Assembly (NCBI RefSeq): GCF_000756375.1
Contig: NZ_JNFD01000002.1
Span: 124,001 to 188,000, forward strand
Length of the DNA: 64,000 nt
Reading direction: 5' to 3'
From: Sphingopyxis sp. LC81
GTDB taxonomy: Bacteria > Pseudomonadota > Alphaproteobacteria > Sphingomonadales > Sphingomonadaceae
Shown here: piece after piece, positions 45,274-54,128 of the stretch
Numbering within the stretch: the first letter of the stretch is position 1
Layout of the letters: every line of letters starts with the position of its first letter
The notes under the pieces: model-generated
The model's input: the letters and a program-made list of their open reading frames with translations, nothing else
Databases searched by the model: none
What the model was told of the DNA's origin: nothing
Position numbers and translations under genes: made by a program

Positions 45274-46146
45274 ATGATAAATCCGGCAATCGCCGTCGTG
45301 ACGGGCGCCAGCCGCGGCGCGGGCAAGGGCATTGCGATCGGTCTCGGCGAAAAGGGGATGACCGTCTACGTCACCGGCCGCAGCAGCGATCGCAGCGACG
45401 CGACGGGGTGGGACGGCTCGCCGCTCGCCGGGACCATCCACGAAACCGCCGCGGCGGTAACGGCCGCAGGCGGCAAGGGCATCGCGGTCGCCTGCGATCA
45501 CGCAGATGATGCGCAGGTCGCGGCGCTTTTCGAACGGGTGCGTAAGGATTCGGGTCGGCTCGACATCCTCGTGAACAACGCCACCTATATCCATCATCAG
45601 CTCATCACGCAGGCGCCTTTCTGGGAAAAGGAGCTTGCGGCGGTGGAGATTCTCAACGTCGGCCTGCGCTCCGCCTATGTCGCGAGCTGGCACGCCGCGG
45701 GGATGATGGTGGGGCAAAAATCGGGGCTGATTGCCTTCACCTCTTCCTTTGGCGCGAGCTGCTATATGCACGGCGCAGCCTATGGCGCGCAAAAGGCGGG
45801 CGTGGACAAGTTCGCGCACGACATGGCGGTCGATTTCCGCCCGCATGGCGTCCGCACCGTCTCGATCTGGCTGGGGCCGCAGATCACCGAGCGCGCGCTG
45901 GGCGCGGCCGAGGTTCACAAGGAACAATATGAAGGCTTCATGGCGATGGCCGAGATGCCGCAGTTCACCGGGCATATCATCCATGCGATCGCCACCGATC
46001 CGAAGGGCGACGAGCTGTCGGGGCACACGGTCATCGGCGCCGAGATCGCGGGACGCTATGGCATCACCGACCGCGGCAAGACGCCGCCTTCGCACCGCGA
46101 GATGCTCGGCAGCCCGCGCGATCCGAACCCCGCGATCGTCTATTAG
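45274..46146 (+). CDS. Short-chain dehydrogenase/reductase
   Basis: A 290-residue SDR with the NAD(P) motif VVTGASRGAGKGIAIGLGEKG, the NNAT core (LDILVNNATYIHH), the catalytic Ser in AFTSSFGASCYMHG and the YxxxK motif in YGAQKAGVDKFAHD. It is at the long end of classical SDRs because of inserts before residue 60 and at the C-terminus. GGGAGAG precedes the ATG. Its stop codon overlaps the stop codon of the convergent FAD gene (bases 46143-46146), so no terminator separates them. Confidence 0.85.
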   Translation: MINPAIAVVTGASRGAGKGIAIGLGEKGMTVYVTGRSSDRSDATGWDGSPLAGTIHETAAAVTAAGGKGIAVACDHADDAQVAALFERVRKDSGRLDILVNNATYIHHQLITQAPFWEKELAAVEILNVGLRSAYVASWHAAGMMVGQKSGLIAFTSSFGASCYMHGAAYGAQKAGVDKFAHDMAVDFRPHGVRTVSIWLGPQITERALGAAEVHKEQYEGFMAMAEMPQFTGHIIHAIATDPKGDELSGHTVIGAEIAGRYGITDRGKTPPSHREMLGSPRDPNPAIVY

Positions 46147-47615
46147 TCGGGCGTAGCAATTGCCGCCTGCCGCCCCGCCATGCGCCCGAAAAAGGTGCAG
46201 TCGGCGAGGCTGAGGCCCGAGCTATAGCCATGCCCCCAGCGCGGCAGGCCCGACGTGGCGCGGCCCGCGGCATAGAGGCCGGGAACGATCTGGCCGGCGC
46301 GGTCGAGCACTTCGCCCGACGGTCGCGTGTTGAGGCCGCCAAGCGTGAAGAAGGAAAAGAAGCTGGTGCGGATGTTGAGCTCGAGCGCCGCGAAAGGCCC
46401 TTCGTCCAGCACTTTCAGCCATTCGGACGCCTTGTTGAAGATCGGGTCATGGCCTTCGGCGGCGTAGCGGTTGAAGGTGTGGACCGTCGGCGCCAGCGTA
46501 TTTTCGGGCAGGCCGAGCTCGCGTTCGACCTCCTCCCAGCTGTCGCCCACCGCGGCGATCTCGATCCGCGCAAGGTCGAGCGGCCGCGCGAAAATCGCGT
46601 TGTCGACGAGGAGGAAGACACGGTCGCCGGGCTGGTCGAGCATCGTCCGGCTGACGCGCCCGTGGTAGCAATCCTCGTTGATGAAGCGCTGCCCGCGCTC
46701 ATTGACGAAAATGCCCTTCACCAGGCTTTCGGGCATGATCCACGGGCAGGTGGTGAAAAATTCGTCCATGTGAATCGCGTCGCCGCCGACACCCATGCCC
46801 ATCAAGATGCCCGAGCCATTGTCATTCTCGCCGATCGGGTTGGAAAGGCGCAGCGTCTGCGGGGCGTAGCGGCGGAGCATATCCTGATTCATGCAGAAAC
46901 CGCCGGTCGCCAGCACCACGCCCTTGCGTGCGCGTATATATTGCGGTTTGCCGTCGATGCGGACGACGAGCCCGGTGACGCGTTCGCTTGCGTCGGCGAT
47001 CAGCGAGAGAACCCGCGCATCGGTACGAACATCGACGCCTAGCGCGCGGACGCGGGCTTCAAGAATGTCGACGAGCTTGCGCCCGCCGCCCCAGCCCATG
47101 AACTCGATCGTGTGTCCGCGGGGGGCAGGCGTCGCGGCCACCGAAAAGGGCCATGCGGCCTCGCTCCCCGACCAGATCAGTGTGTCGTCCTCGGCGGGTT
47201 CGATGATCTTGCCGGGGAGGAAGCTGCCCTTGTACGGCACGCCCTGATCCTTGAGCCACTGATAATGGGCGAGGCTTTCGCGCGCATAGAGCGCGATCTT
47301 CGCCGTATCGGCGTCGGGGCCGCCCGCCATCGTCAGATAGGTTTCGAGCGCTTCGGTCGAGTCCTCGAACCCCGCCGCGCGCTGCGCATCGGTCCCGCCA
47401 CCGCCGCCGAGATAGATTTCACCGCCCGACAGCGCCGAGGCGCCGCCGCTGCCCGACGCCGCCTCGAACAAGGTCACCGCGGTGCCGGCTTCCGCCGCCT
47501 CGATCGCGGCGCAGGCGCCCGCGGCGCCGAAGCCGACGATCGCGACATCGGTTTCGGCGTCCCAGCGCTCGACCTGCTCGTGGGGAAAGGGTCGGGCGGC
47601 GGAGAAATCGCTCAT
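46143..47615 (-). CDS. FAD-dependent 3-ketosteroid-dehydrogenase-like oxidoreductase
   Basis: A 490-residue flavoprotein of the fumarate reductase/KstD superfamily. The FAD motif is [21 protein letters not shown], with [10 protein letters not shown] and a late [20 protein letters not shown] block that contacts flavin. Compared with KstD (56874-58559) it lacks the PGDLGT-type loop, reading [14 protein letters not shown] instead, so it may dehydrogenate a different bond, such as C4-C5, or act on an acyl-CoA side chain. It ends the minus-strand meta-cleavage operon, overlapping the aldolase stop by four bases. Confidence 0.8.
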   Translation of the reverse strand: MSDFSAARPFPHEQVERWDAETDVAIVGFGAAGACAAIEAAEAGTAVTLFEAASGSGGASALSGGEIYLGGGGGTDAQRAAGFEDSTEALETYLTMAGGPDADTAKIALYARESLAHYQWLKDQGVPYKGSFLPGKIIEPAEDDTLIWSGSEAAWPFSVAATPAPRGHTIEFMGWGGGRKLVDILEARVRALGVDVRTDARVLSLIADASERVTGLVVRIDGKPQYIRARKGVVLATGGFCMNQDMLRRYAPQTLRLSNPIGENDNGSGILMGMGVGGDAIHMDEFFTTCPWIMPESLVKGIFVNERGQRFINEDCYHGRVSRTMLDQPGDRVFLLVDNAIFARPLDLARIEIAAVGDSWEEVERELGLPENTLAPTVHTFNRYAAEGHDPIFNKASEWLKVLDEGPFAALELNIRTSFFSFFTLGGLNTRPSGEVLDRAGQIVPGLYAAGRATSGLPRWGHGYSSGLSLADCTFFGRMAGRQAAIATPD

Positions 47616-48658
47616 GCGGCGGTCTCGCGCGCCTTCAGCATGTCGAGCGCGACGTCGACGATCATATCCTCCTGCCCGCCGACCATCTTGCGGCGGCCGA
47701 GTTCGACGAGGATCGTGCGCGTGTCGAGGCCGTAGGTTTCGGCCGCCTTTTCGGCATGGCGCAGGAAGCTCGAATAGACACCCGCATAACCGAGCGCGAG
47801 CGTTTCGCGGTCGACGCGGACCGGGCGATCCTGAAGCGGGCGCACCAGATCCTCCGCTGCGTCCATCAGCGCATTGACGTCGCAGCCATGGTTCCAGCCC
47901 TTGCGGTCGGCGGCGGCGATGAAGACCTCGAGCGGCGCATTGCCCGCGCCCGCTCCCATGCCGGTGAGCGACGCGTCGATGCGCACCGCACCGCACTGCG
48001 CCGCGACGATGCTGTTCGCGACGCCGAGCGAGAGATTGTGGTGCGCGTGCATGCCGCGCTGCGTTTCGGGTTTCAGCACGCGGTCATAGGCTTCGAGCCG
48101 CGCCTTGACGCCGTCCATGTCGAGCGCGCCGCCGCTGTCGGTGACATAAACACACTGGGCGCCATAGCTTTCCATCAGCAGGGCTTGGCTCGCGAGCGCC
48201 TCGGGCTCGATCATATGGCTCATCATCAGGAAGCCCGCGACGTCCATGCCGAGATCGCGCGCGATGCCGATATGCTGCTTCGACACATCGGCCTCGGTGC
48301 AGTGCGTCGCGACGCGCACCGAGCGCACGCCGAGATCATAGGCGCGGCGAAGTTCCTCGACCGTGCCGACGCCGGGCAGGATCAGCGTGGTGAGCACCGA
48401 TTTCGTCAGCACCGAGGCGACCGCCTCCAGCCATTCCCAGTCGGTGTGCGCGCCGAAGCCATAGTTGAAGCTGGCGCCGCTCAGGCCGTCGCCATGCGCG
48501 ACTTCGATCGCGTCGACCCCTGCGTCGTCGAGCGCCTTTGCGATCGCCTTCACCTCGTCGATGCCGTACATATGGCGGATCGCGTGCATCCCGTCGCGCA
48601 GGGTGACGTCCTGAATATAGAGCTTGTCGCCCGCCTCGACGTTGAATGTCTTCGTCAT
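47612..48658 (-). CDS. 4-hydroxy-2-oxovalerate-type aldolase (HsaF/BphI/DmpG family)
   Basis: The 348-residue class II aldolase splits 4-hydroxy-2-oxoacids into pyruvate and an aldehyde that is passed to the partner dehydrogenase. Seen are the [15 protein letters not shown] block with metal and catalytic residues, [18 protein letters not shown], and [19 protein letters not shown] with the two His metal ligands. The C-terminal region ends with KARETAA. The order with the next gene (acylating acetaldehyde dehydrogenase) is conserved, since both form a channelled complex. It overlaps both neighbours by four bases. Confidence 0.95.
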   Translation of the reverse strand: MTKTFNVEAGDKLYIQDVTLRDGMHAIRHMYGIDEVKAIAKALDDAGVDAIEVAHGDGLSGASFNYGFGAHTDWEWLEAVASVLTKSVLTTLILPGVGTVEELRRAYDLGVRSVRVATHCTEADVSKQHIGIARDLGMDVAGFLMMSHMIEPEALASQALLMESYGAQCVYVTDSGGALDMDGVKARLEAYDRVLKPETQRGMHAHHNLSLGVANSIVAAQCGAVRIDASLTGMGAGAGNAPLEVFIAAADRKGWNHGCDVNALMDAAEDLVRPLQDRPVRVDRETLALGYAGVYSSFLRHAEKAAETYGLDTRTILVELGRRKMVGGQEDMIVDVALDMLKARETAA

Positions 48659-49599
48659 GCGGTCACCTTCTTTCCTTCGCGGATGCGCTGCGCGAGCAGT
48701 TCGCCGGTCGCCTTGGCGGCGGCGGTCATGATGTCGAGATTGCCCGAATAGCTGGGCAGGTAATCGCCCGCGCCCTCGACCTCGAGCAGGATCATCGTCT
48801 TGATGCCCGTAAACTCGCCGCGCCCGGGAATCTTCAGCTTGTTGTTGTCGCCGAAGCGCTCGAACTGCACCTCCTGCTTCAGGCGATAGCCGGGCACATA
48901 GGCCTGCACCTTTTTCACCATCGCCTCGACCGAGGCACGGATGGTGTCTTCGTCGGCGCCTTCGGACAGGGTGAAGACCGTGTCGCGCATAATCATCGGC
49001 GGTTCGGCGGGGTTCAGGATGATGATCGCCTTGCCCTGCGCCGCGCCGCCGACCTTTTCGATCGCGCCCGCGGTGGTGCGGGTGAACTCGTCGATATTGG
49101 CGCGCGTGCCGGGGCCCGCCGAGCGCGACGAGACCGACGCGACGATTTCGGCGTAATGGACGGTCGCGACCTGGCTGACCGCGGCGACCATCGGGATCGT
49201 CGCCTGTCCGCCGCACGTCACCATATTGACGTTGCCGGCATCGAGATTGGCATCGCCGTTGACGGTCGGGATCGTATAGGGACCGATCGCCGCGGGGGTC
49301 AGGTCGACGACCTGCTTGCCGTCGGCGCGCAGCGCCGCGTCGTGCACCTTGTGCGCATAGGCGCTGGTCGCGTCGAAGACGATCCCGATCTCGGGATAGA
49401 CGTCCATCGCCTTGAGCCCGTCGAGGCCCTCGTGCGTCGTCGCGACGCCGCGCTCGCGCGCCATGGCGAGCCCTTCGGATTTCTCGTCGATGCCAACGAC
49501 CGCGACCAGCTCCATATTCTGCGGATATTTGATCATCTTGATCATCAGGTCGGTGCCGATATTGCCCGAACCGATGATCGCTGCCTTCACGCGGGTCAT
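48655..49599 (-). CDS. Acetaldehyde/propanal dehydrogenase, acylating (HsaG/BphJ/DmpF family)
   Basis: A 314-residue enzyme that converts the aldehyde from the aldolase to acyl-CoA with NAD+ and CoA. The NAD fold begins with [20 protein letters not shown], the catalytic Cys is in [12 protein letters not shown], and the C-terminal [20 protein letters not shown] is family-like. In steroid degraders the equivalent HsaG acts on propanal. It is coupled by overlap to the aldolase gene downstream. Confidence 0.95.
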   Translation of the reverse strand: MTRVKAAIIGSGNIGTDLMIKMIKYPQNMELVAVVGIDEKSEGLAMARERGVATTHEGLDGLKAMDVYPEIGIVFDATSAYAHKVHDAALRADGKQVVDLTPAAIGPYTIPTVNGDANLDAGNVNMVTCGGQATIPMVAAVSQVATVHYAEIVASVSSRSAGPGTRANIDEFTRTTAGAIEKVGGAAQGKAIIILNPAEPPMIMRDTVFTLSEGADEDTIRASVEAMVKKVQAYVPGYRLKQEVQFERFGDNNKLKIPGRGEFTGIKTMILLEVEGAGDYLPSYSGNLDIMTAAAKATGELLAQRIREGKKVTA

Positions 49600-49608
49600 G
49601 GGTTTTCC

Positions 49609-50397
49609 TTATACAAAGCGCGCGACGCAATGGCCGAGCGTGCGGCGGCCGTCGCCGAGGATCATTTCGAAGATGTCGCCCTTGGCCGCGGGCGCGAGCG
49701 GGACGAGGCTGCCCGACAGGATGATGTCGCCGGCATCGAGCGTCACGCCATGCGCGCCAAGCGTATTGGCGAGCCACGCGACCGCCTGCGCGGGGTCGCC
49801 CTGCACCGCATGGCCATAGCCTTCGGAAAGCGGCGATCCGTTTTTCGCGACCGCAACATGCAGGTTCGGCAGATCGAGTCCGCGCGGATCGATCCGTTCC
49901 TTGCCGAGCACAAAGACCCCGCACGAGGCGTTGTCGGCAACCGTGTCGACAATGCCGATCTTCCAGTCGGTGATGCGGCTGTCGACGATCTCGAAACAGG
50001 GGGCGATGCTCGCGGTCGCCGCGATCACGTCGGCGGCGGTCACGCCGGGACCGTTCAGGCTGTCCTTCAGGATGAAAGCGATCTCGGCTTCGGCGCGCGG
50101 CGCGATCAGCGCTTTCGCGTCGATGTCGATATCGCCCTCGACATACATCCAGTCGGTGAGGAAGCCGAAATCGGGCTGGTGGACGCCCAACATGTCCTGC
50201 ACCGCCTTCGACGTGACGCCGATCTTCTTGCCGACGACGCGCTCGCCGTCCTTCAGTCGCCGCGACAGGAAGTCGAGGCTGATCGCATAGGCGTCGTCGA
50301 TCGTCAGCGACGCATCGCGCGCGATCAGCGGTGCGACCGTGCGCCGGTCGCGCAGCGCCTCATAGAGCTCGCGCCCGTATGTTTCAGCGATGCTCAT
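49609..50397 (-). CDS. 2-keto-4-pentenoate hydratase-type enzyme (HsaE/BphH/MhpD family)
   Basis: About 262 residues. It hydrates a 2-hydroxypenta/hexa-dienoate to the 4-hydroxy-2-oxoacid used by the aldolase. Family blocks are [48 protein letters not shown] with the metal-binding Glu pair, and [14 protein letters not shown]. The frame also allows a start at 50415, six codons earlier; I used 50397, which reduces overlap with the hydrolase gene. It is third in the minus-strand pathway order. Confidence 0.93.
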   Translation of the reverse strand: MSIAETYGRELYEALRDRRTVAPLIARDASLTIDDAYAISLDFLSRRLKDGERVVGKKIGVTSKAVQDMLGVHQPDFGFLTDWMYVEGDIDIDAKALIAPRAEAEIAFILKDSLNGPGVTAADVIAATASIAPCFEIVDSRITDWKIGIVDTVADNASCGVFVLGKERIDPRGLDLPNLHVAVAKNGSPLSEGYGHAVQGDPAQAVAWLANTLGAHGVTLDAGDIILSGSLVPLAPAAKGDIFEMILGDGRRTLGHCVARFV

Positions 50398-51202
50398 CAA
50401 GGAACTCGATTGCATAACGGTTGAATTCGCTCGCGCGCTCGACCTGCACCCAGTGGCCGACCTTGTTGAAGGTCACGCAGCGCACATCGTCGCAGGCTTC
50501 GAAGAAATACTGGATGCCCGAGAGCGGCATGAAGCGTTCGTTCTGGCCCCAGAAGAGCAGGATCGGGATCTTGATCTCGCCGAGCCGCGGGCGGACATTA
50601 TGCGTCCGCATCCGCGTGATCACTTCCTTGGGCTGCTGGCTCGCGACCGCGAAGCGTTCCTCGACCAGCGCGTCGGTAATGTGCTTCGGGTCGTAAACCA
50701 GATTTTCGCCGAGGCGCCGCTGGTCGGCGAGGCTGAAGTCGGGGCTGCCGAAGGAGGAGCGCATGTCGGCGATGCCGGGCATCGCGAAATAGACGTCGAG
50801 TTCCTCGATGCAGCCGGGCGCCATCAGGATCAGCCGCTCGACGAATTCGGGATGGTCCTGCGTCATCTGGATCGCGACGCCGCCGCCGAGCGAATTGCCG
50901 ATCAGCGTCGCGCTCTCGACCCCGTGCGCCTTCAGCGCTTCGTACAGCGTGTCGGTGAACAAGGTCAGCGTATAGTCGATGTCTTCGGGCTGCGAAGAGG
51001 CGCCATAGCCGATCAGGTCGGGCAGGATCACGCGGTAACCCGCCGCGACGAACGCATCGACATTCTGCCGGAAATTGGACAGCCCCGACGCGCCGGGACC
51101 GCTGCCGTGGACGAACACCAGCGCCGGGCCTTCGCCCGTTTCCTTGATGTGGATGTCATAGCCGCCCGCGACGCGGTGGGTCGTTTCCTTCATCTCTCCC
51201 AT
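50384..51202 (-). CDS. Meta-cleavage product C-C hydrolase (HsaD/BphD-like)
   Basis: A 272-residue alpha/beta-hydrolase cutting the ring-opened product into a dienoate and an acid. FVHGSGPGASGLSNFRQN is the oxyanion region typical of meta-cleavage hydrolases, the nucleophile lies in LIGNSLGGGVAIQM and the His in KVGHWVQVERASEFN. The acidic member, normally Asp in GRDDR-type loops, is Glu here (FWGQNERFMPL). GAGGAAACC precedes the start. It lies 12 bases after the oxygenase gene and overlaps the hydratase start. Confidence 0.9.
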   Translation of the reverse strand: MGEMKETTHRVAGGYDIHIKETGEGPALVFVHGSGPGASGLSNFRQNVDAFVAAGYRVILPDLIGYGASSQPEDIDYTLTLFTDTLYEALKAHGVESATLIGNSLGGGVAIQMTQDHPEFVERLILMAPGCIEELDVYFAMPGIADMRSSFGSPDFSLADQRRLGENLVYDPKHITDALVEERFAVASQQPKEVITRMRTHNVRPRLGEIKIPILLFWGQNERFMPLSGIQYFFEACDDVRCVTFNKVGHWVQVERASEFNRYAIEFLDEHR

Positions 51203-51214
51203 GGCGGTTTCCTC

Positions 51215-52426
51215 TTACATGAATGTGAAGGCGGGCGGTTCGCCGAGCATCGTCATGACGACGTCGGTGGTGCGATTGCCGGGATCGTTCGCGACGTGCG
51301 CGCGCGCCGCATTGAGGTCGAGCCATGGCTGGATGATCGCGCTCGACATATAGACGGCGCGGCCGCCGAGGAGCTGGACCATGCCGTCGACCAGCTCGGC
51401 GAGCCGCCGCACGACGGTCGAGGACTGGTAGGCATAGAGCGCGCGCTCCTCGAGCGTGATCGGCTCGCCGCTTTCGGACTTCGCCATCAGCCGGTCGAAG
51501 GTCGTCTGGTGCGTCAGCTCCATTTCGAGGATCTGCGCATGCGCCTTGGCGATCGCGCCGTGGAGCAACGGATCGGCCTTCGACGCCTTGCCGGTGTTGG
51601 TCGAGATGCGGCCCTGCATGATCTCCATCGCAGCATTCACCGCGGCGCGCGCGCCGCCGAACGCTGCGGTCGACACCGACCGGACGAAGACCTGCGCCCA
51701 GGGCAGGCGATAGAGGGGGCCGTCATTCTCGGCCTGGCCGGGATTGGTGCAGGCAAAGCCGTCGCTGGCGCGGTGGGTGCGGTGTTCGGGGACGAAGACG
51801 CGCTCGACGAGGATGTCGAAGCTGCCGGTGCCCTGCAGCCCGAAGACGTCCCACGTCCCCTCGATGACCTGATAGTCGCCACGCGGGAGCAGGAAGGTGC
51901 GCATGTCGGGCGGGCCGCCGTCGGTGTCGAAGTTGAGCGCGCCGAGCAGCACCCAGCCGCAATGCGTCGAGCCTGACGAAAAGCCCCAACGGCCCGAGAG
52001 GTAAAAGCCGCCCTCGACCTTCTCGACCTTGCCCACCGGCTGATAGGTCGACGAGACGAGCATCGCGCCGCCATTGTCGCCCCACACCTCGCGCTGGGCT
52101 TCGTCATGAAAAAGCGCGAGTTCATAGGGGTGGCAGCCGAGCACACCATAGATCCAGCCGGTCGACATGCAGCCTTCGGCGAGCGCCTTCTGCACCTCGA
52201 AGAAGACATTGGGGTGCATTTCATAGCCGCCCCAGCGCTTCGGCTGCAGGATGCGGAAGAAGCCCGCGTCCTGCATCTCGGCGACGGTTTCGGCCGGGAC
52301 ATTGCCGTCGAGCGTCGTCTGACGCGCGCGCGCCTTCAGCGTCGGGATCATCGCGCGCGCGCGCTCGATCAATTGTTCGGGGGTGGGCAGGGCGGTGTCG
52401 CCGGCTGGTTTGGGGGCGGTGGCCAT
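51215..52426 (-). CDS. Acyl-CoA-dehydrogenase-fold flavin monooxygenase, oxygenase component (HsaA-like)
   Basis: The 403-residue protein matches the two-component flavin hydroxylase family of HsaA: PTLKARARQTTLDGNVPAET at the start, ILQPKRWGGYEMHPNVFFEV, WGFSSGSTHCGWVLLGAL and a C-terminal PGNRTTDVVMTMLGEP. HsaA hydroxylates the phenolic steroid intermediate 3-HSA to the catechol. The reduced flavin normally comes from HsaB, for which no gene is visible here. GAGGAG precedes the ATG at 52426; the longer frame upstream is promoter sequence. It is first in the minus-strand operon and divergent from the extradiol dioxygenase. Confidence 0.88.
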   Translation of the reverse strand: MATAPKPAGDTALPTPEQLIERARAMIPTLKARARQTTLDGNVPAETVAEMQDAGFFRILQPKRWGGYEMHPNVFFEVQKALAEGCMSTGWIYGVLGCHPYELALFHDEAQREVWGDNGGAMLVSSTYQPVGKVEKVEGGFYLSGRWGFSSGSTHCGWVLLGALNFDTDGGPPDMRTFLLPRGDYQVIEGTWDVFGLQGTGSFDILVERVFVPEHRTHRASDGFACTNPGQAENDGPLYRLPWAQVFVRSVSTAAFGGARAAVNAAMEIMQGRISTNTGKASKADPLLHGAIAKAHAQILEMELTHQTTFDRLMAKSESGEPITLEERALYAYQSSTVVRRLAELVDGMVQLLGGRAVYMSSAIIQPWLDLNAARAHVANDPGNRTTDVVMTMLGEPPAFTFM

Positions 52427-52486
52427 ATGCTCTCCTCGGGTGTTTTGTGCGCTTGCGGACGGCCGCTTCGCGATATTGTTCCTATA

Positions 52487-52517
52487 TTCGTAGAGAATGA
52501 TGCATATTTCTACGCAA
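52487..52517. promoter_or_regulatory. Imperfect inverted repeat in the hsaA-like promoter
   Basis: TTCGTAGAGAAT and ATTTCTACGCAA are near-perfect inverted arms about 7 bases apart, located 61-91 bases upstream of the oxygenase start in an AT-rich patch. The right arm shares TACGCAA with the 14-bp motif at 58653-58666. The arrangement looks like a regulator dimer site overlapping the promoter. Confidence 0.55.
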
Positions 52518-52686
52518 GCTGTCAATCCGAATTCTGTGCAAAATGACGTCATCGCCAGTTTCGAGCGACGAACTGCGCACCGAGGCGCGACTCCCGCTGC
52601 GCAAAGCGTTGCTTGCCGTAGCGACGTTCCGACTTCGGAGTCGTCCAAACGGTAGCGACAAGCGGAGGTGGGGTGTATGCAAATTG

Positions 52687-52700
52687 ACGGTTTGCGTAAA
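52687..52700. promoter_or_regulatory. Shared 14-bp motif upstream of the extradiol dioxygenase gene
   Basis: ACGGTTTGCGTAAA on the plus strand. The same 14 bases occur as the reverse complement at 58653-58666 between the KstD-like gene and the Lrp genes. Here the site lies 110-123 bases before the dioxygenase start. A related TTCTACGTATTGCA follows at about 52714. Identity over 14 AT-mixed bases at two divergent promoters of the same pathway is unlikely by chance. Confidence 0.65.
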
Positions 52701-52809
52701 ATTTGATGAATTATTCTACGTATTGCACTTGATGTCGTGCTTTTCCGCTTGTAGCTTGCGGCCAATTTGAAGCGCAGCGTGCGCATGACCGGTTGAAAGG
52801 GATGGATGA

Positions 52810-53700
52810 ATGGCGATCAGGTCACTGGCCTATGTCGTGGTCGATACGGCCGATGTCGAAGCCTGGCGGGCCTATGCCGAGCAAGTGCTGGGCATGCAGG
52901 CGATCGACCATGCGGGCGGGCTGCGCCTCAGGATGGACGAGCGCCCCTTCCGTATGCTGATTCGGGCGGGCGACGCCGAGCAGTTTCACGCCGCGGGGCT
53001 CGTCTATCCCGACAAGGCCGCCTTCGATCGCGGTATTGCGGGGCTTCGCGATGCCGGCGTTGCGATCGAGCCCGCGACGGCCGACGAAGCGAAGGACCGC
53101 CATGTCGTCGAGTTCGTGCGCTGCACCGATCCCTCGGGCAACCGGCTCGAGCTCGGCTGGGGGCGCGTAGTCGACGGCAACCCGTTCGTCTCGCCCGCGG
53201 GCGTATCCGAATTCATCACGGGCGAGATGGGGATGGGGCATGTCGTCTTTCCCGCGGCCAAGCTCGCCGAGACGCGCGCTTTCTATATCGACCTGCTCGG
53301 CTTCGGCGACACCGACGAGATGCGCGTCTATATGCAGGGCGGCGGACCCGACGATCCGGGGCTCGGCCTCCATTTCCTCCACTGCGACAATCCGCGCCAC
53401 CACAGCGTCGCGCTCGCCGAATTCCCCGTGCCGAGCGGGCTTGTCCACATGATGGTCGAGGTGCCGGGCCTCGACGATGTCGGCCGCGCGCTCGACCGCG
53501 CGAAAGCGGCGAACGTCCATATCTCGTCGAGCCTCGGCAAGCATATGAACGACAAGATGGTCAGCTTCTACATGCGCAGCCCCGGCGGCTTCGACATCGA
53601 ATATGGCTTCGGCGGCATCCAGCCCGACTGGAAGAGCTTTACCCCGACGATCAGCCTCAAGGAAGACGAATGGGGTCATCACTGGGACTTCGGCGGCTGA
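52810..53700 (+). CDS. Type I extradiol ring-cleavage dioxygenase (HsaC/BphC-like)
   Basis: A 296-residue two-domain vicinal-oxygen-chelate protein. The N-terminal module (AYVVVDTADVEAWRAYAEQV) is structural; the C-terminal module has the Fe(II) ligands: His in GMGHVVFPA, His in LVHMMVEVPG and Glu in FDIEYGFGG. TFTPTIS/HHWDFGG at the end is typical. It would cleave the catechol made by the HsaA-like enzyme, next to the hydroxylated carbon. AAAGGG lies upstream of the ATG at 52810. Divergent from hsaA, first of the plus-strand set with KSI, thiolase and SDR. Confidence 0.92.
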   Translation: MAIRSLAYVVVDTADVEAWRAYAEQVLGMQAIDHAGGLRLRMDERPFRMLIRAGDAEQFHAAGLVYPDKAAFDRGIAGLRDAGVAIEPATADEAKDRHVVEFVRCTDPSGNRLELGWGRVVDGNPFVSPAGVSEFITGEMGMGHVVFPAAKLAETRAFYIDLLGFGDTDEMRVYMQGGGPDDPGLGLHFLHCDNPRHHSVALAEFPVPSGLVHMMVEVPGLDDVGRALDRAKAANVHISSSLGKHMNDKMVSFYMRSPGGFDIEYGFGGIQPDWKSFTPTISLKEDEWGHHWDFGG

Positions 53701-53729
53701 CGCGCCGCCGTCAGCCCGCCCCCTTTTTT
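53695..53729 (+). terminator. Hairpin with T-run between the dioxygenase and KSI genes
   Basis: GGCTGACG and CGTCAGCC pair perfectly around a 6-base loop; the stem covers the dioxygenase stop codon. Six T residues follow after a 7-base gap. It may be an attenuator or partial terminator that lowers expression of the downstream isomerase/thiolase/SDR genes. Confidence 0.45.
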
Positions 53730-53749
53730 GCATTATTGGAGAGATATTC

Positions 53750-54127
53750 ATGCCCAGCCATGACGATATGGTCCGCGCCGTCGAGCGCTATGTCGAAGCC
53801 TTCGACAAAGGCGACGCCGCAATGGCATCCGGCCTTTATTCTGACGACGCGACGGTCGAGGATCCGATCGGCACCCCGATCCACCAGGGACGCGACGCGA
53901 TCCACGCTTTCTATTCGATGTCGATGCAGGCGGGCGCCAAGCTCCGCCTCGACGGCCCGGTGCGCACCGGCGGCGACTATGCCGCCTTCGCCTTCACCGT
54001 GCTCGTCGACTTCGGCGGGGCAAAGGAAATCGAGGTGATCGACACCTTTAAATTCGACGCCGAGGGCAAAGTGACCGAGATGCGCGCCTATTGGAACCCC
54101 GCTAACATGCGCGCAGTCGAGGCCTGA
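53750..54127 (+). CDS. Delta5-3-ketosteroid isomerase (KSI)
   Basis: The 125-residue protein has exactly the length of the Comamonas testosteroni enzyme and keeps its catalytic residues: Tyr14 in VERYVEAF, Asp38 in TVEDPIGT and Asp98 in EVIDTFKF (one residue earlier than Asp99 in Comamonas). It moves a C5-C6 double bond into conjugation with the 3-keto group. GGAGAG precedes the ATG at 53750. This gene is the strongest single clue that the surrounding cluster handles steroids. The stop is one base before the thiolase start region, so the two are coupled. Confidence 0.92.
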   Translation: MPSHDDMVRAVERYVEAFDKGDAAMASGLYSDDATVEDPIGTPIHQGRDAIHAFYSMSMQAGAKLRLDGPVRTGGDYAAFAFTVLVDFGGAKEIEVIDTFKFDAEGKVTEMRAYWNPANMRAVEA

Positions 54128-54128
54128 G

